Shown: one piece after another, positions 13,005 through 15,749 of the stretch
Numbering within the stretch: position 1 is the first letter of the stretch
Layout: each line of letters opens with the position of its first letter
NCBI GenBank assembly: GCA_021157555.1
Contig: JAGGWL010000232.1
Coordinates: forward strand, 1 to 15,749
Source of the DNA: Deltaproteobacteria bacterium
Lineage (GTDB): Bacteria > Desulfobacterota > Desulfobacteria > Desulfobacterales > BuS5
Direction: 5' to 3'
DNA length: 15,749 nucleotides
Position numbers and translations under genes: made by a program
The notes under the pieces: generated by a model
Databases searched by the model: none
What the model was told of the DNA's origin: nothing
The model's input: only the letters and a program-made list of their open reading frames with translations

Positions 13005-15317
13005 ATGGGTAATATCACGAGGTTCTGGCAATGGGTGTCTGTGGTAATTGTAATTGTTATGATTTTCGCCGGTGTGGAATACTCATGGCGCTTTAATGGC
13101 AGCAATATTTTTTTGGTCTTAATTGCCATGGCCGGCGTTTTTTTCGTTATTGGGTATATTTTATTCAGGGATATTACTAACAACTATAAGCAGACTGAGC
13201 AGACTTTACAGCAGCGGGAGCGATATCTGGCGGCGTTAAATAATGCAGGGGCACTCCTGTTGGGATGCAGCCTTAAAGTCCCTTGTCAGGAATTCATCAA
13301 TGTAATCGGACCTGCCTATCGTGCCAGCCGAACCTATTTGTTTTTCAATCATCATGATAATGATGGCAGGCTGCTTATGAGCCAGGTTGCGGAATGGTGC
13401 ATTGAGGGCATAAAATTTGAAATCGACAATCCCTTATTACAAAATCTGCTTTATGAAAAGCATTGTCCAGGCTGGCAAAAAATACTTTCCAAAGGTGATA
13501 TAATCAGCAGCCGTGTGGCTGATTTATCAAACGATGAACGTACCATCCTTGAGTCGCAGGGAATCCTGTCCATTCTCATTGTTCCTCTTTTTATTGATAA
13601 TGATTTCATTGGTTTTATTGGTTTTGATAATTGTGTTGATGATCAAAAATGGGGTTTGGAAGCGCAAAAGTATCTTGCCACTGCCGCAAATCTCCTTTCT
13701 CAGGCGCTAAAGCGAAGCAGGGCTGAAAAATCGTTACGTCAAGAGCATCGCCGTTTTGTTACAGTTATGGATTCCCTTGACATACTGATATGCGCTGCAG
13801 ACATGAAAACCCATAAACTTATTTTTTTAAATAAGTTTGGCAAAGAAATATTGGGTGATAATATTGGCCGGCCATGTTGGCAGGTTCTGCAAAAAGGACA
13901 AACAGGGCCTTGTGATTTCTGCACCAATAAACAGTTGCTTGGCAATGACGGCAATCCATCATCACCTTATATCCGGGAGTCCAGAAATAGCGTTACAGGC
14001 AGGTGGTACCAATGCCACGATCAGGCCATTGTCTGGTCTGACGGCCGTCTTGTCCGTCTTGAAATTGCTACGGATATCACCAGGATCAAGCTGGCTGCAC
14101 AAGAAAAGGCTGACATTCAGGAAGAACTTTTACGTTCCCGAAAAATGGAAGCCATCGGTTTAATGGCCAGCGGTGTAGCCCATGATTTGAATAATATTCT
14201 GTCCGGAATAATCGGTTATCCCGATCTCCTCCTTATGCAACTCTCTGAAGGAAGCATATTACGAGAGCCGATTGAGGCGATTCAAAATTCAGGCCTCAGA
14301 GCGGCAGAGGTAGTTGAAGATTTACTCACTGTGGCTCGTGGTGTTGCCGCCAGCCGGGAAATCTGCAACTTTAACATTTTGATCGATGAGTATCTGAATT
14401 CTCCGGAATGCAGGAATCTTAAATTATTGCATCCAAACGTAACCTGTACCTCAAAGCTTGATGTGACTCTCCTGAATATCTCTTGTTCCCCTGTTCATAT
14501 AAAAAAAAGTATCATGAACCTGATGATAAACGCAGCGGAAGCTATTAGCGGGGAGGGCACTATTTTTATCAATACTGAAAATCAATATGTAGATAGCCCG
14601 ATTTTTAAAAATTATTACATAGATAAGGGCGAATATGTTGTTTTTAGCCTTATGGATACCGGATCTGGTATCTGTAAAGAGGATATAAATCGCATTTTTG
14701 AACCGTTTTACACGAAAAAGGTGATGGGCAGAAGCGGCACTGGGCTGGGATTAACTATAGTCTGGAACACTGTCCAGGATCATGGCGGCGGCCTCACTGT
14801 TGAAAGCGACGGCAAGGGAACGACTTTTAAATTATATTTTCCGGCATCCAGAGAAAATCTGAATAAACCGATAGAAAGTATGCGGTTCGGTGAATTGATG
14901 GGACATGGCGAAAAAATTCTGGTAATAGACGATGAAGACTTGCAGCAGGATATTGCTTTAAGGATGTTGACTTCACTTGATTATCAGGTTGACACCGTAA
15001 GCTCTGGAGAAGAGGCAATCGAATACCTGAAAAAGAATTCTGTGGATTTACTTGTACTTGATATGATTATGGCCCCAGGTATGAGCGGTCTGGAAACCTA
15101 TGAACAGGTCATAAAGCTGTATCCCGGTCAAAAGGCCATAATTGCCAGCGGCTTTTCTCAAAACGAAGATGTGAAAAATCTTCAAAAAATTGGCGCCGGT
15201 CAGTTTATCAAAAAACCGTATACCACCTCCCGTATTGGAATGGCCGTTCAACAATCCTTGCCTGAATATAACCCCCATGCTTTGACGGGAACAATAAAAA
15301 ATAAAAGTGCAGATTAG
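13005..15317 (+). CDS. Hybrid sensor histidine kinase with GAF, PAS and receiver domains
   Basis: From ATG 13005 the protein has 770 residues; an in-frame TTG at 12975 abuts the palindrome and has no ribosome binding site, whereas AAAGGA at 12985-12990 serves the ATG, if loosely. Two membrane helices (about 7-24 and 35-55) precede a GAF domain (about 80-235) and a PAS domain (about 250-365) with cysteines C291, C303 and C306. The HisKA box VAHDLNNILSGI carries the phospho-accepting H393. The ATPase domain has N509 in MINAAEA, then DTGSGI and GTGLGL. The C-terminal receiver has acidic D642/D643, phospho-acceptor D686 and K737. The signal is unknown. With a receiver but no output domain, it probably feeds a phosphorelay or works through an unlinked response regulator. 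Confidence 0.92.
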   Translation: MGNITRFWQWVSVVIVIVMIFAGVEYSWRFNGSNIFLVLIAMAGVFFVIGYILFRDITNNYKQTEQTLQQRERYLAALNNAGALLLGCSLKVPCQEFINVIGPAYRASRTYLFFNHHDNDGRLLMSQVAEWCIEGIKFEIDNPLLQNLLYEKHCPGWQKILSKGDIISSRVADLSNDERTILESQGILSILIVPLFIDNDFIGFIGFDNCVDDQKWGLEAQKYLATAANLLSQALKRSRAEKSLRQEHRRFVTVMDSLDILICAADMKTHKLIFLNKFGKEILGDNIGRPCWQVLQKGQTGPCDFCTNKQLLGNDGNPSSPYIRESRNSVTGRWYQCHDQAIVWSDGRLVRLEIATDITRIKLAAQEKADIQEELLRSRKMEAIGLMASGVAHDLNNILSGIIGYPDLLLMQLSEGSILREPIEAIQNSGLRAAEVVEDLLTVARGVAASREICNFNILIDEYLNSPECRNLKLLHPNVTCTSKLDVTLLNISCSPVHIKKSIMNLMINAAEAISGEGTIFINTENQYVDSPIFKNYYIDKGEYVVFSLMDTGSGICKEDINRIFEPFYTKKVMGRSGTGLGLTIVWNTVQDHGGGLTVESDGKGTTFKLYFPASRENLNKPIESMRFGELMGHGEKILVIDDEDLQQDIALRMLTSLDYQVDTVSSGEEAIEYLKKNSVDLLVLDMIMAPGMSGLETYEQVIKLYPGQKAIIASGFSQNEDVKNLQKIGAGQFIKKPYTTSRIGMAVQQSLPEYNPHALTGTIKNKSAD

Positions 15318-15362
15318 TACCTTACTCCTGAAATCCTGTTATAAAAAACAAGAAAATTTTAA

Positions 15363-15551
15363 AGTACCATAGACTTAAAGATTCAAACTCATATCACGCA
15401 AATATTTTCTGACATGGACTTGGAAATAGAAGCATTGGAAAAAAAATTGGATAAATACAAACTACTAAAAACAGGCATGAGACAAGAATTATTAACGGGC
15501 AAAAAACGTCTGAACCATGATTTTAAAGGATTGGAGGATTGCCATGATTAG
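15363..15551 (+). pseudogene. C-terminal remnant of type I restriction specificity subunit (HsdS)
   Basis: The frame is open from just after a TAA at 15360-15362 to TAG at 15549-15551. It reads DLKIQTHITQIFSDMDLEIE, then ALEKKLDKYKLLKTGMRQEL and LTGKKRL. This is the hallmark C-terminal helix and tail of HsdS, where LKxGMxQELLTGKxRL is conserved. Normal HsdS proteins have about 400 residues with two target-recognition domains; only about 62 codons remain, and no hsdS start, hsdM or hsdR is in the window. An ATG at 15414 could start a 45-residue peptide, but there is no reason to think it is made. I read it as debris from a lost restriction-modification locus. Confidence 0.8.
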
Positions 15552-15749
15552 GAACGAGGACCAAATAAAAGTTCTCATAAATTTAGAAGATGTACATCTG
15601 GCTCAAGCGATGAATTATGTTGAAGCATATAATCTTGTAATAGGATTATTAATAAATTTTGGTGCAAAAAGTTTACAACACAAAAGGGTGCATAATAATT
15701 CTTTAATCAAGAAATCTAATAATCAAAAAAATCAAGGTTCAAGACAATA
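15544..15749 (+). pseudogene. C-terminal part of a GxxExxY-family protein, runs off the window
   Basis: From ATG 15544 the frame stays open to the window end. It reads MIRNEDQIKVLINLEDVHLA, then QAMNYVEAYNLVIGLLINFG and AKSLQHKRVHN. This matches the second half of GxxExxY proteins, a family of about 125 residues related to PD-(D/E)XK nucleases, where HxAQxxNYLxA..xxGLLINFG..SLxxKR is conserved. The first half, with the GxxExxY motif and catalytic residues, is missing, so it is probably truncated. GGAGG at 15533-15537 is well placed for ATG 15544, so a shortened protein could be made. It overlaps the HsdS remnant by 8 nt. The tail after residue 50 is low-complexity Asn/Lys. Confidence 0.75.

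Overview
The window looks like a chromosomal segment of an AT-rich, Gram-negative anaerobe, most likely one of the Desulfobacterales or a related member of Desulfobacterota (formerly Deltaproteobacteria). This is inferred from several things together: hflK-hflC, groES-groEL preceded by an FmdB-type zinc-ribbon gene, an RNase J gene next to a short four-helix FtsK, a hybrid PAS/GAF histidine kinase, and intergenic spaces full of long palindromic repeats. No rRNA or tRNA gene and no CRISPR array is visible.

Layout: (1) 1-486 is gene-free leader DNA with a good sigma70-type promoter for hflK-hflC (487-2458). (2) 2459-2854 is packed with palindromes, including an element of about 106 bp flanked by a 10-bp direct repeat. 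It is followed on the minus strand by a 32-codon gene for a very basic protein matching the small ribosomal protein bS22/mS38 family (2855-2953). (3) Plus-strand genes at 3039-3993 encode a probable HExxH metalloprotease-like protein and an FmdB-type zinc ribbon. They precede groES-groEL (4247-6217), which ends in a textbook terminator (6253-6294). (4) A small unknown gene is tightly coupled to an RNase J gene (6371-8370). A long cruciform-forming repeat fills the gap before ftsK (8499-10640). (5) A minus-strand operon (12622 down to 10764) reads OadG-like membrane protein, nitronate-monooxygenase/FabK-like flavoprotein, small antitoxin, RelE-type toxin, with spacings of 14 and 11 nt and then an 11-nt overlap. 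(6) 12623-12974 carries the operon promoter, hairpins and an imperfect 61-bp REP-like palindrome that abuts a hybrid sensor histidine kinase gene (13005-15317). (7) The right edge holds two overlapping C-terminal remnants: a type I restriction specificity subunit (HsdS) and a GxxExxY-family protein.

Most genes are housekeeping: membrane proteolysis control (HflKC), protein folding (GroESL), RNA decay (RNase J), chromosome segregation (FtsK) and the ribosome (bS22). The accessory layer is the toxin-antitoxin pair, the restriction-modification debris and the palindromic repeats. I found no clear new defence or biosynthetic system. The best candidates for a second look are the unlisted bS22 gene, the palindromic element with possible target-site duplication, the toxin-antitoxin pair at the tail of a metabolic operon, the flavoprotein lacking the usual active-site histidine, and the REP-like family with decayed half copies.
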